From the NCBI GenBank assembly GCA_021401465.1, contig JADDMT010000064.1:62001-126000 (forward strand): DNA of 64,000 nucleotides. The letters are read 5' to 3'. The position numbers and the translations under genes were made by a program. Source of the DNA: Teratosphaeria epicoccoides (Eukaryota; Ascomycota; Dothideomycetes; Mycosphaerellales; Teratosphaeriaceae). Every line of letters starts with the position of its first letter. Position 1 is the first letter of the stretch. Positions 22,076-33,269 of the stretch are shown here, piece after piece. The notes beneath the pieces were generated by a model, which was not told the DNA's origin, did not search any database, and was given only the letters and a program-made list of their open reading frames with translations.

Positions 22076-22689
22076 TCATAGCTTTGACTCCTTTGCCTCC
22101 CTCGTCCTCTCGTCCCACGTCCACCAATCCCCTTTGAATCCATCTTTTAGCCAAGCTCCGTAAATTCCCCTTGCCTTAGCCTCATCACCAGCCTTCAGCA
22201 TAGCGTGATACACAGCTAGCTGCTCCACGAAACCCGGATTGGGACTACACACTGGTCTACCTTCGCACAACTGCTTCAATGCCTCTGCAGGATCCACGCC
22301 ATATTTCCACATCAAATACGCGCATACAATGGTGGCAGACCTGGACTTGCCCATAGCGCAGTGCACGAATACGCCGCCTCCTGTCGATAATGCATCCTCG
22401 ATAAAGGCATTTGTTTCTTGAAAGTGCTTAAGTAGTTCCTCGTTTGGATCGTCGTCCACACGAATATGAACGTGTTCGTACTGCTTGAAAGCGCCAGCTT
22501 CATAAATGTCGAAGTCGAGGACTGAGACTATGTGGCTGATTCCGGCTTGCTTGAACAGCTCGGGCTTTTGATAGAGGGCATGGAGACCTGGTTGCCCAGT
22601 AAGTACTTTATTTGGTTCGTGCTGTAGGTGAATTTCATACCGCCGATATAAAGTTTGCCTGCTCGGGGGACCTCATCGACCCAACCCAT
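22076..22689 (-). CDS. Dual-specificity protein phosphatase (Yvh1/DUSP12-like catalytic domain)
   Basis: Exon 1 is 22641-22689, exon 2 is 22076-22587; 53-nt intron GTATGA/CCAG. Product about 186 aa. It begins MGWVDEVPRAGKLYIGG and continues LHALYQKPELFKQAGISHIV, the N-terminal DSP layout seen in Yvh1/DUSP12. The catalytic P-loop is HCAMGKSRSAT (HCxxGxxRS/T), with a likely general acid in the VDDDPNEE loop. The C-terminal zinc-binding domain that marks true Yvh1 is absent, and the protein ends WWTWDERTREAKESKL. It dephosphorylates Ser/Thr/Tyr by class; the substrate is unknown. Confidence 0.88.
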
Positions 22690-23888
22690 GTTCTTGTACT
22701 TGTCCAACAGGTGTGCGGATTCCCAAAATGGCAACAGAGACATAAGGCTAAGACTGTGGATCAATTGCACTATCACACCCCGGGCATACAAGCACAGAGG
22801 CATCGAATGTGGTTACTCATGTTCACGGCTTTCAGGCCACTTGCCGACAGCCTCGGCGTACTTGTAGTCACAACAATGGCAGGATCTTGTGCTGATGACG
22901 ATGCGCTTTCGCAAGGTTGACTGATTTTTGTATCTGCAAGGCGGATGCGACAGTTCATTGAGTGACTGCGTGAGGTTCTGAAGTGTCATATGATCCTCGC
23001 ATTCAGTCGCGAGATGGACATTGTAGGAAGTTACTGTGTCGGGGTTTGGCAAATGTAGTCTTTGCAGTCGGTATTCGGCTTCGATGTCCGCAGTCACTTA
23101 AATGTATGTAGCAAAGCCTCAAAGGGAAGTTGGGCACTGCGCCCGAAGCGGAGGAAAGGGATTCGAGATTCGCTCCGTGTCCGATATACTCTGTAACCGC
23201 ATATTCTACGGAGTGTAGAGTGTTAATCTGTCGAAGCTGCTCATGGTGTCTCGAAAGCTGCGGGCTTGAGAGCGAGACATCCCGGATATAGAAACATAAC
23301 GGTCGGTGCCTTCTGCGACCTAGCGAGTCGCGTGGCAGTTGCATCACGCTGATGAACGGCGGTTTGCGTGTCAGCAGCATGACGCGTGATGGCGTTCAGA
23401 CCGGCATACCCTGCATGCCAGGAACTTTTGCATGTACTGAACCATCCTCCTAATATCGAGAGCCAAGAGCTTTGCACTTACATGTAGTCTTAGACACCTT
23501 TCTCGACGTGTCTGGGCCTTTTGGCTTTATTATTCATTTTGCTTTTCTGCAGCGCTTCTCGGATAGACTTTCGTACATCCTTATGCAATCCCGACGGATT
23601 GCTGTGAACAGAGTTAGGAACTGAGATCAGCCGCGGTGTGTCTATACATCTGCGCGGCGACGAGCATGAACGAAGAAAATACAGCGCGCGATGGCAGAGC
23701 GCATACCTGCAATCACCTTGACAGATCCTGCGAATATAGACTCGGCGCCATCGTCTACCCAAAGCCCAGTGACGGAATCCAATAGTACCGGACCGCCCGG
23801 CTCCAGAGAAAGCAGCAGTATGTCATAGCACAACCCAGAGCAACATGCATTTCCATGATGAGACGAGTGCACGGTGGTTGTTGACCCA
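22690..23888. other. Intergenic with weak coding-like fragments on the minus strand
   Basis: Minus-strand frames at 22813-23097 and 23003-23380 have protein-like stretches (IRDVSLSSPQLSRHHEQLRQ; HMTLQNLTQSLNELSHPP) but no known domain and no complete start. At 23534-23850 a minus-strand exon pair with good splice signals (GTATGC donor at 23706, branch CCTAACT, acceptor TTCACAG at 23602) could encode a short unknown protein. None is firm enough to call as a gene. Confidence 0.3.
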
Positions 23889-26631
23889 ATGGCAGGAGGT
23901 AGACCTGGTTCATCAAACGGAGGCTGGAGTGCAGCCGGAAAACTTGTACGGCGGTTATCGAACAGTCCATCCGCAGCCAATGGCTCCCCGACTGTACACG
24001 ATGCAAGGGACACAAACGATGCAACTAGGCCAGTTTCACAGCCGGCCGTGGACCCACTGTCGCAGGTGAGAGAAGGCCATCGTCCGGCTGACACAGCAGT
24101 CAGCAGCTGACGATAGGGCTGGTGAACAGCATATCGCAGAGCGTACCAACGCGCCTTTGAACGTCCCAGTCGTCCAGCAGCCTGCTTCGTCCGATGGAAG
24201 CTCGCAACGAAGCGATGAGCCACGAAGTCGGAGTCCGGCACCGGCGGTTCAGCAGGCGAGTGCGCCGCCGCGAAGTGATGCCGAGGAACGTGATGCGCTC
24301 AAAGATCTCAAGAAGGGTGTGAAAGCAGTCTCGTTCATCAGTCGGCTCATTGGTTCGAACAAGAAGCGAGAAGCCGAAGAAGACCTGATTGAAGAGGAGC
24401 AAGCTTCAAACGAGGAGCGACCTGAAGGCAACGATGCATCCGTTTTTGCGCAGCCGCTCGACAATATGAGCTTCAACCCAAGGCACCCGCAGCCGCCTGG
24501 CTACATCAAGGTCCGATCCAAGAACAAGAAGGAGCGCGATTTTGACTACCTATTCCTTGCTCAAGAGCTGGAGTGTCGGCCGAGGCGCAAGATGTCGAGA
24601 ACTCATAACAACAACAAGCTCCGGCGAAAGAGCTCAGCAACCCCTGAAGCCAACACAGTCTGGGCAATGGAATTCAGTCGAGACGGCAAATATCTAGCTG
24701 CAGCGGGGGCGGATATGATTGTGCGAGTGTGGGCGGTGCTTTCCAGCGGGGAGGACAGGCACAAGCATGAGAAGCAAGAGGCGGAGAATGAGGCCGAAGG
24801 AAGTTGTTCGGATAGAGAGCATCTCAGCGCCCCTGTCTTCCAGAGCAATGCCATACGGGAGTACGAAGGCCACATATCTACTGTGCTCGACCTGGCTTGG
24901 AGCAAGAACAACTTCTTGTTATCCTCGTCCATGGATAAAACTGTGCGACTTTGGCATGTAAGTCGTGCCGAGTGTCTTTGCACATTCAAGCACAACGATT
25001 TCGTCCCATCAATTGCATTTCATCCGAAAGACGATCGCTTCTTCCTGGCTGGATCTTTAGATAGAAAGCTACGCCTCTGGAGCATACCGGATAAGAGTGT
25101 GGCATACGCTGTTCAAGTTCCTGATATGATCACAGCTGTCGCATTTACGCCAGACGGCAAATCCGCGATGGCAGGATGTCTTACAGGACTCTGCATGTTT
25201 TACGAAACCGAAGGATTAAAATATCAGACTCAGATTCACGTCCGATCGACGCGAGGGCAGAACGCGAAAGGTAGCAAAATCACAGGCATTCAGGCACATA
25301 GTACGACCAGAGGTGACACGAAGCTGCTGATTACGAGCAATGACTCTCGAGTGCGGCTCTACAACTTTCGCGACAAGAGTCTTGAGCTGAAGTTCAAGGG
25401 CAACGAGAACAATAGCAGTCAGATACGGGCGTCGATAAGTGACTGTGGTCGATACGTTGTCTGTGGGAGCGAAGATAGGAAGGTTTACATCTGGTCCCTT
25501 GCGGTTGCAGAAGGCGAGAAACGAGACAAGCGGCCGGTGGAGATGTTTGAGGCCCACGACACCATCGCCACTGCGGTGTGTTTTGCTCCTACGAAAACGA
25601 GATATTTGCTCGGCAAGTCTGAAGATCCAATCTATGACATTTGCAATCCGCCTCCTGTTCAGTTGAGAAGCATGGCAGAGAAGGAGCAGGAAGACTCGCC
25701 TACCTCTTCCAGGCCGCCGACTGAGACTGGCAGCGTGTTGCACACGCCTGTGGATGCCAAGTTTGAAAGGCCACAGCCTTCACCTGCGTACTTTGCGCGA
25801 TCTGGACATAGGGAGGGAAATATTCTGGTCACGGCCGACTACCTTGGCAAGATCAAGGTGTTCCGCCAAGATTGCGCGCATAGCAAGCGAAGTAGGCTGG
25901 ACGATGGAGACCGAGCGTCACTCTTCAGCAAACGGAACGGCCGGTCGAGCAGAACAGGCTCCCGGACAGGCTCGATAGTAACGAAGGCTAGCGAGCGAAG
26001 TCTGCGTGACGGCAAGCCTTCGTCTTCCACTCACGTGCCGTCTGATCGGATATTGTCTTGGCGGCAAGGCATCGCGAGCACTTCTGACATTGCTGGCCGA
26101 CGGTCATTGTCGAAGCACACGACGGGACGCAGCATCTCGCCGTGCAAGTCATTGGATCAGAGACGCAGACCAATCCACCAGGCCTCCGACGATGCGCTTG
26201 CTAAGACTGCAATGAGTAAGGACGGTCAACCGCCTGCCAATGACGACCAAGCCGACCGCTCCTATCCAGTCCTCCCAAGCAACGCCAACGACGAGAATCC
26301 CCTCTTTATCCGTAACGGACAGAGCAATGTCTTCTGGGACACGTCACAATGGGTGAGTCAAATCGATAAGATGCGGCGGACGAACGGCCATCATCACCAT
26401 GGTCACAGATCGCTGACACCAGCCATGTCGGGCGATAGGGTGTCTGACGGCAGAGACGGCGGTGATCCAGGGCATTTGCCGGGGCGACCTGGGCTGGGGA
26501 TCAGTGAAGGGACTGGTAGCTATGTGACCACGACGGGGAGTTATGTCAGTCGGCTGACCGACGATGTGGGCAGTCGGGGCACTGCTTCCTCGGATGCTGG
26601 GGAGGAGTTTGATGATGCGCCGGAAGGGTAG
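23889..26631 (+). CDS. Dgr2-like WD40 repeat protein
   Basis: Fungal WD40 protein of the Dgr2/Laf1 type (related to WDR44), about 892 aa. Exon 1 is 23889-24065 (MAGGRPGSSNGGWSAAGKLV) and exon 2 is 24130-26631. The 64-nt intron has GTGAGA, branch CTGAC 19 nt before GAACAG. Without this exon the downstream frame has no ATG near its N-terminus. Order: disordered N-terminus with FISRLIGSNKKRE, a RDFDYLFLAQEL motif, WD repeats (TVWAMEFSRDGKYLAAAGAD; EYEGHISTVLDLAWSKNNFL; HNDFVPSIAFHPKDDRFFLA; SDCGRYVVCGSEDRKVYIWS), then a long Ser/Arg-rich tail. Role in fungi is poorly defined (2-deoxyglucose resistance in yeast). The exact start is the least certain point. Confidence 0.88.
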
Positions 26632-26981
26632 GAAGGGCGTGCCGTTGACCTTGGATAGAAGAGGTACATTGTTGTTGGATAGGCCTGATACGATGACGCT
26701 TACGTACAGTTGATGGCCCCGATGTACTGCCAGAAGCCCAAGACTCACCTGATTAGCTTGCTTCACTGAGGTACGTGAACTTTTGGAAAACCTGCCACAT
26801 GACATCATGCCTCCGTTTCAGTCTTCCAAGGTTGCTGAGGTACCTGTACCTGGGCTCCCACCAGTACTGAACTCTGACAGTTCCATGATCAACTGCGTTT
26901 CTCTCGAACCTTGCTGCACCCGACGGACTCGCGCATCACACAAGACCGAACAAGACGGACGAGGCCGGCTCATCGACAGCA
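26632..26981. other. Intergenic spacer before the repeat-led gene
   Basis: 350 bp with no gene. It is the presumed promoter of the gene starting at 27043. Confidence 0.4.
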
Positions 26982-27042
26982 AAAGGGCAAAAGGGCGAAA
27001 GGGCGAAAGGGCGAAAGGGCGAAAGGGCGAAAGGGCGAAAGG
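26982..27042. repeat. 8-bp purine-rich tandem repeat (aaagggcg, about 7.5 copies)
   Basis: One imperfect unit (aaagggca) is followed by six perfect aaagggcg units (26990-27037) and a partial aaagg. The array ends directly at the ATG at 27043. Eight is not divisible by three, so a change in copy number would shift any frame read through it. Confidence 0.95.
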
Positions 27043-28420
27043 ATGGCGGAAGCGATCAAGTCGGCCATTGGGGTTGGAAGCAAGAGGCAGGAGGGGCAGG
27101 AACCAGTGAACGGAGCGCTCGGCGACGGCGTGCTGGAGCCTTACGACAAAGGCAACAAGGAGGGTAAGTGCGACGCAGAGCTCGTCGACTTTGGGGAAGG
27201 CACTCGGCACTCGGCTCAGACGCGCTCAGACGACGGCAATCTCGGCGGCACCGCGCCTCAAAACACCGGTGAGGCATTTATCTGCACTTCCATTCCGAGC
27301 TGGAGCTGACGGCAGATCGGTAGATCCGGCCAAAGCCAAAGCCGCTGACTCTGCCACACCGAGTGGTAAGTCTGAAGCACCTCCACCTGACGCTCCTGCT
27401 GTCGCAGTCGCCGCTGAAACTTCACACAAGGAACCCACGGCAGCGTTAGGTAACGGCACCCATGCGGCCGATAAGCCGGCGATAGGTAGCTCGGCGTGGT
27501 TCAGGACTGCTCTACCCGGCTCTGGCAAGCAGACCGACAACCGGTCGGCCGAAGCGACGGCGGGTGCCGACGCAGCAACAGGAGTGGGCAATGTAGTTGA
27601 TGAGCCTCCTGTGGACTCTGCACCTGTGGTCAACGGGTCATCGCCCGATCATCTTGGAAGAGAGGTGCCGTCTGGTCATGCGACTGTGCCGGATGGGGTA
27701 AATAACAGCACCAATGCTAATACTGTCGCTTTGACAGCGCCGGCGGCAACCACTTCTCCTTCTTCTCACCCCGCTGCAAAGCCTGGCAAGAAAGACTCTG
27801 CCGAGCACGTCGGTATCATAGGCGGAGTCACCGGTGCTGCGGCGGGTGTGTTTACTAAGCTTAACCCCTTCGCCGCCTCCACAGGCGACGACGCCACGAT
27901 GACCCGCACGAGAGAGGTCGTGGGCGCCGAGACCGCGACTAGCCCAACGACACACTCTCAGCAGAAGGCTGTCGAGTCCACTGCTTTATCGTCAGTCGTG
28001 CACCCAGCGGTCCACGACCCACCAGAAGACACAGCCTCGCAAGCCCCCTCCATGACGGCAGAAGAAAAACGCAACGGCAAAATGCCCGAGCGCTCGGGCT
28101 CGGACGTCACGCAGCCGCAGCACGGGAGACGGAAGTCGTTGATCCCTCCCACGTCGGTGAATGAAGGCCGTATCCCGGTTGCGGGCGGCATACCCCTGGG
28201 ACAAGGAGAGATGGTGGCGAGGCGGAAGAGCACGTACGTGGCTGCTTTGCCGTCGGTGCCGGGAATCCCGGAGGCTGAGACGGCGAAGGCGAATGCGGCG
28301 GCCCGTGTGGGGGGTGCTGGGAAGGAGAAGGCGGAGGGTGGGAAGACGGGGGCCGTGGGGAGGAAGCCGAGTGTGCTGGGGCGGATGAGGAGTAAGTTGG
28401 GGAGGAAGAGTACGGGGTGA
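27043..28420 (+). CDS. Uncharacterised low-complexity fungal protein
   Basis: Exon 1 (27043-27163) starts MAEAIKSAIGVGSKRQEGQE and contains GDGVLEPYDKGN, an EP-YD-GN pattern I associate with a family of uncharacterised ascomycete proteins. A GTAAGT donor follows at 27164. The best acceptor is TCGGTAG at 27323, 14 nt after a CTGAC branch, with 27305 an alternative. Exon 2 runs to 28420. Product about 405 aa: Ala/Thr/Ser/Gly-rich and mostly disordered, with a glycine-rich patch VGIIGGVTGAAAGVFTKLNP and a basic C-terminus (RMRSKLGRKSTG). No enzyme motif. The start codon touches an 8-bp tandem repeat. Confidence 0.7.
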
Positions 28421-28850
28421 GTGTCCCGGTTCTTTGAGGTCGGGCATCTCGTTGCTGGTTGTGGTGAGATGGTGGTGTGTGTGCGGTACGGGAATACGGT
28501 ACAGATGGGTGGCTTGCGTTGGTGGTGGTTTAGTTCTGCATGGGTGGGCTCGGGCGACCGAAATGATGATTTGGGAGATTCGCGAAATACCCTTGAGATT
28601 TTCGTCATGGATGATTTGGATGGCCATGTTCTACTTTCTGAGTTCATGCGTCCGAATTGTGGCGCCATGTGCGACTCCGTGTAATTAGTCGATTCATTCC
28701 GAGTGCACATACGTGAAGTCCGTCCTGCGACTCGAACAATGCCTCCCACGTCTCTTGAGACGGATTTGCCAGCGCTTGAACGCTATCATACAACAAGGGC
28801 ACACACAGCTACAAAGAAGCAGAGAAGCACAACACACGTCCCGATCAATG
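28421..28850. other. Intergenic between convergent 3' ends
   Basis: 430 bp between the disordered-protein gene (+) and ceramide synthase (-). No gene or terminator-like structure recognised. Confidence 0.4.
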
Positions 28851-30381
28851 CTACCTCTGACTATTCCTCCTGACCACATCCTCCTTCCCCCTCGTCTGCA
28901 CACCCGTACTCGGCGCCCCCGGCCCAACCACCTTTCCGTTGACAGCAATGCTCGGCCTCCCTAGGCCCCCATTCACCCTATTCTCGTCCCCAACACCCTC
29001 CCCCTCACTCTCCTCGTCCTCGCTCCTCTCATCCTTCTGCACGCCCTTAAACACATACCTCGCCAAAATCCTCAAGATCAAGAAAAACCAAAACATGTTC
29101 ACCAGCTGTAACGCTGCTAGCAATACGAATGTGACGAGTTGGGAAATCCAGCACTTGTATTGTTGGGTGGCCCAGTTGAGGGTGTAGGGGCCGACGGTGG
29201 CGAAGGCGCCCGTGGGTGGGAGGAGGGAGGTGAGGATCGTGAGGTTGATGTAGTGGCGGAGGTAGGCCCAGATGAGGACGAAGAGGGCGAAGAAGGGGCC
29301 GGTGAGGGGGGAGGAGAGGTAGTTGAGGCATTTGGAGGTCTGGGATCTATCAGTACGGTGTACGATCGTTAGATGTAGATGAGTGTGAACTTACGGCGAG
29401 GAAGAAGTCGGAGATGTCGTGGGTGACGTAGACTGCGATGCCCATGTATGTGAAGTGGAAGCGGTAGCTCAGTCCGATCAACGCCAGGGTCACGACGTGG
29501 TGCAGCACCAGCTCTTTGAAGTCTTTCCGCGGTTTCTCCAGCTGCAACATCAGCACGATCGCCTGCTGCGCCCAGTAGGATGCTTGCAGGAGGTAGTACG
29601 CCTTAAACAACCCTTCGTGCGCCCTGTGCGGGAAGCCCTCATACATCCCCGGGATATTGAAATACCACACCGGCGTCCTGCTCATCACCCACAGCCCGAA
29701 CGGCCCAAAGACCGCAAAGTATATGGCCGTGTAGAACTGCTCCATGAAGCGGGCCTGCTTCCCTCGATTCGTAATGCCGTTCCAGACTGCTATCGGTTTG
29801 ATGAATCGCTGCATGAGGAATTCTCGGGTGAAAGTGAAGACGACGGTGTAGAAGGCCACAAAGGCAAGATCCAGCAATCCTTTGCCGTACTGCCTCACGT
29901 TGCCGATATGTGGTGGCAGGGTGAGTGTCCGTTCGGCGGGGTCGGGATCGGGGTAGGAGAGGTAGAGGGCGTAGTGCAGCGGGTTCCGCTCTCCCGGCGC
30001 AACCAAGTAGGCGGCCGACACGAGGAGGATGACGAAAAGAGGAAGCAGCCACGTGTGTTTCAGACACGTGCGTTTCCATCTTCGCAGCAGCCTTTTCGCT
30101 CGCGTGCGTTTTCGCTCTCGTCCGCCTTTTCGCGTGCTGCTCCCACTGCTGCTGCTGCTGCTGCTACGACTGCTCAACTCGACCGGTGTATGTGTCCCGT
30201 CATGTTTCTGCTGAGACAGATTCGTCGCGATCGCTCCAGCCCCCGTGTCACCTCGAGGATCCGCGCCGAGTGAGCTGTTCTTCCTCCGTCGCGTCGTGGT
30301 GCCCATGGTGCTTGTATCATGTGAGCTCGTTTGTCGTTGGTTCCGTGGAGGAAGGATGTGTTCTCCTTGTGCTGCAGCCAT
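28851..30381 (-). CDS. LAG1: Ceramide synthase (Lag1/Lac1, TLC domain)
   Basis: ER multispanning acyl-CoA-dependent sphingoid base N-acyltransferase. Exon 1 is 29395-30381, exon 2 is 28851-29339; 55-nt intron GTAAGT/CCCAG with branch GTACTGAT. Product about 491 aa. The first in-frame ATG is 30381 (MAAAQGEHIL); 30306 (MGTTTRRRKNSS) is an alternative. A poly-Ser tract (coded by CTG/CAG-like repeats near 30150) and a very basic segment precede the first membrane helix (HTWLLPLFVILLVSAAYLV). The Lag motif in the TLC domain is clear: LHHVVTLALIGLSYRFHFTY, then GIAVYVTHDISDFFLA, with the paired active-site histidines. The C-terminal tail is acidic then basic and cytosolic-like. Confidence 0.94.
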
Positions 30382-30737
30382 CTTTTTGTGCCGCAGCCTC
30401 GGGATATAGCGCAAGTACAAAGACACCCCGAAACCGGAAACGAAAACACTTTATGTTTTAGGGTATTGAAAAAGATACGCGACAGATGTGGAAGGCATCA
30501 AGTTGCGAGTTCCAAAGAGCCGTTGCAATCGAAACTTCCCCTGTTCCCCCCGCTACCCTTGTACGTCCATACCAGGATTTCGGGTCGCTCTGACCCTGCA
30601 CACGCCCACTATCACATGTCATCGACAACCAATTTGCTTGGCACACTTCGCGTCGCATGCGAAAACAATTGGTCTCTCGGTCAAACGGTCGCTAAGCGCG
30701 GCTGCGTGTTACCTCCTACGTTCATTACTGCAGACAT
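30382..30737. promoter_or_regulatory. Ceramide synthase promoter / SPB1 3' flank
   Basis: 356 bp between the ceramide synthase start and the SPB1 stop, both on the minus strand. No distinct element recognised. Confidence 0.35.
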
Positions 30738-33269
30738 CTATTTCTTGCCCTTCTTCCTCTTCTCCGCCCGCTTCAAGCCCCGAACATCCTTCTTCAATCT
30801 CGGGTCGACCATCTTATACTTCCCCTTCACACCTCTGGGCCTGCCCGCACCCTTATTCGCGCCACCCGCCTTGATCACCTTGATTGCCGGCCGCTTCTTC
30901 GTAGCGCCTTTCTTCGCTTTAGCCATGAGCTTGGCAATCCCACTGGCCTTATCCTTCTCCGACAGATCCGCGCCCTCTGCCAATCCTTCGCTCTTCTTCT
31001 TGAGCTTCTCAAGTCGTCGAGCAGCACGCAGCGTCTTCCGAGCCTTCGCTTCCCGCACCTTTTTGATTGGACGCGCGTTGAGTGCGCGCAGCTTCTCTTT
31101 GATTGCTGCCGCTGCTTCCTTCGTGACGGGTCGTTGACGCTTGCTGTGTCTGCCTTCGTCGTCAAGAAACCACTCCGGGAGGCCGTCGACGTCGCGGTGG
31201 GACCACTTGTTGAAGTTGTCATCCTCAAGCTGGGCTTTGGTAGTCTTGCCCGTGGCCAGGGCATGGGCGAGAGTCATGGCTTCCGCCGTGATAATGTCGA
31301 TGTTTGGTCGACCTTCGCTTTCTACTCCTGGCTTTTCGTCTCCAGATGCCCAGTCTTCCCCGTCTGACTCGGCGCGCACCTCCTCGATGTCAGACCCCTC
31401 GTCCTCATCCGGCTCCGCAATTACTTCGACTTTCTCAGCCTTCAGAGTAGGCGAGGCGGACGAGCCAGAGCTGACGTCAACACCACTGTCTCTCTGTTTA
31501 GCCTCGTCTTCGCCATCATCTATACCACCAAGATCCTTGAAGATGTCCTGTTGGAAGAAGCTAGCGGCTCTGCCGCTCAGGGCGCCGGCCTTCTTTGGTT
31601 CCTTGGGTCGCAGGTCATTGAGCAGTTCCGCATCCTCCTCGTTTGTGGTATTATCGTCGTCGTCTTCCACGAGTTCAGCGTCACTGCTTGCGTCAGTCCC
31701 GCCACCCTCTTCCTTGTCGTCGAAACCTTCAAACTCGTCGTCATTGTCGGCATTGGCAGCCTTCCTCAACCGTTTCGCTTTGGCCTTGGCGTCTCGGTCT
31801 TCCCTGCGCTCCTGGTATTGCCCGTACATTGAGTCCAGTTCCTTCTCAAGCGCATCCATCTCCTCATCCGATTCCATCTCTTCGTCCGCGCTTTCTTCCT
31901 TCTCCTCAGGCTCGACGGCAGTGTGCATTTTCCCGTGCGTAATCTGACGCGCGATGCCTGCATTGTCCACGTCACGCAGTCTAAACGTCGAGTCTTCTCC
32001 TTGCGATGTTGAAGCGTCTATGCCGATATCCATCGGAGTAACTAGACCCATCTGCATTCGCACAATCTCCTTCTGCTTCTTTTCGTTCTCCTTTCTTCGT
32101 TCTTTGCGCTTCGACTTGCTCTGCATGTCCTTCATGGCTTGTATCTCCTCTTGCAGCCTCATCTCGTCATCCATCGACTCGACCGTAGCAACCTCCTCAC
32201 CTGCAGCGCCCTCACTAGGCGCCTCGTCCTCCACAGATTCGTCCTTTTTGATGTGATTATTCTTCTTTTGTCTGAAGCCAAAGCGCTCTCTTGCTTTGAG
32301 TCGCCATCTGAGTAGTGCCTTGAACTCTTTCCGGCCAAGCACCTTGAGATCTGCACAGTTTTCTCGAATCTCCTCAGTAGTCTCAGGAAGCTTGTCCAAG
32401 GCAGCAAGTGCAATGTCTCCATTGTTCTCTTGCCTAAAATGTAATCTGTTCAAGCTTCCGAGCATTTTGATCGGATCCTGGGTATGTATAAATTCACTTG
32501 CAGGCGCCTCGTGGAACTGTGTCCAATCGTCCTCTTCATAACCTTCTCTCTTCCGTTTCTTCTTCTCTGGGTTGAACACCTTTGCTTCATTATTTTGGGC
32601 AGCTTCCTCAACCTCAGCGAATGCGTACTTTGGATCGAGGAACTTCGGATCGATGCACTTGGGCGCTTTGAAGCCTCTGCATACGTAGAATGTCTCTGCA
32701 GACACATTTCTAGAACTCGGTGGCTTCGTCTGCTCAACCTTGGCAAAAAGCTGCTTGAAGATCCACTCCAATTTTGCGCTATCCTTGGATCGAAAAACCT
32801 TCGTGACAAACAAACCGTTGGGTGCCAGGAACTCAGTGGCCAGCTTGAGCGAGCTCAGCACCAATTCGTTCTGACTGAAAGCGTCCTGCACCCACGCCGT
32901 TCCAACGTTTGGCGCGCCATCGTGAATCACCGCATCCGCCTTCCAAGTTTTCAGATGCCCACGAATCGTAGCTCTGCACTTCTCTGTCGTGATATCGCCT
33001 TGGAATGTGATTGTCTTGGGTATCGGCTTGATAGGTGACAGATCGACACCCACTATCAAGCTCTTCTGAGGCATCGTCTCGGCCGCAACTTGCAGCCATG
33101 AGCCCGGCGCAGCGCACAGATCGATCAGGCATTTTGATTGTTCGAGGAAGTGGAATTTCTTGTTGAGCTGGATGAGCTTGAAGGCGGCACGGGCGCGATA
33201 GCCCTTCTCTTTGGCGAGGTAGTAATATTTGTCCAGACGCGCCTTGGCGTGCTTCTTCTGAATGGCCAT
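30738..33269 (-). CDS. SPB1: AdoMet-dependent 27S pre-rRNA 2'-O-methyltransferase Spb1
   Basis: Nucleolar FtsJ-family enzyme that methylates the 25S rRNA A-loop guanosine during 60S assembly. The start at 33269 (MAIQKKHAKARLDKYYYLAK) matches the family; 56 further in-frame codons upstream are leader. Intron-free, 843 aa. The N-terminal FtsJ domain shows EKGYRARAAFKLIQLNKKF, the SAM motif LIDLCAAPGSWLQVAAE (about 48-64) and VIHDGAPNVG. The middle has charged coiled-coil segments and acidic stretches (EEKEESADEEMESDEEMDAL). The C-terminal Spb1_C domain includes the conserved NKWSHRDVDGLPEWFLDDE and a basic nucleolar-type tail (KDVRGLKRAEKRKKGKK). Divergent from ELG1 across 236 bp. Confidence 0.97.
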   Translation of the reverse strand: MAIQKKHAKARLDKYYYLAKEKGYRARAAFKLIQLNKKFHFLEQSKCLIDLCAAPGSWLQVAAETMPQKSLIVGVDLSPIKPIPKTITFQGDITTEKCRATIRGHLKTWKADAVIHDGAPNVGTAWVQDAFSQNELVLSSLKLATEFLAPNGLFVTKVFRSKDSAKLEWIFKQLFAKVEQTKPPSSRNVSAETFYVCRGFKAPKCIDPKFLDPKYAFAEVEEAAQNNEAKVFNPEKKKRKREGYEEDDWTQFHEAPASEFIHTQDPIKMLGSLNRLHFRQENNGDIALAALDKLPETTEEIRENCADLKVLGRKEFKALLRWRLKARERFGFRQKKNNHIKKDESVEDEAPSEGAAGEEVATVESMDDEMRLQEEIQAMKDMQSKSKRKERRKENEKKQKEIVRMQMGLVTPMDIGIDASTSQGEDSTFRLRDVDNAGIARQITHGKMHTAVEPEEKEESADEEMESDEEMDALEKELDSMYGQYQERREDRDAKAKAKRLRKAANADNDDEFEGFDDKEEGGGTDASSDAELVEDDDDNTTNEEDAELLNDLRPKEPKKAGALSGRAASFFQQDIFKDLGGIDDGEDEAKQRDSGVDVSSGSSASPTLKAEKVEVIAEPDEDEGSDIEEVRAESDGEDWASGDEKPGVESEGRPNIDIITAEAMTLAHALATGKTTKAQLEDDNFNKWSHRDVDGLPEWFLDDEGRHSKRQRPVTKEAAAAIKEKLRALNARPIKKVREAKARKTLRAARRLEKLKKKSEGLAEGADLSEKDKASGIAKLMAKAKKGATKKRPAIKVIKAGGANKGAGRPRGVKGKYKMVDPRLKKDVRGLKRAEKRKKGKK

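Noticed and set aside
27958..28749. 263- and 211-codon antisense ORFs over the disordered-protein gene
   Set aside because: Shadows of a low-complexity GC-rich exon; Pro/His-rich translations without domains.
29419..30273. 284-codon plus-strand ORF opposite ceramide synthase
   Set aside because: Antisense shadow; the ceramide synthase reading with its Lag motif and intron is unambiguous.
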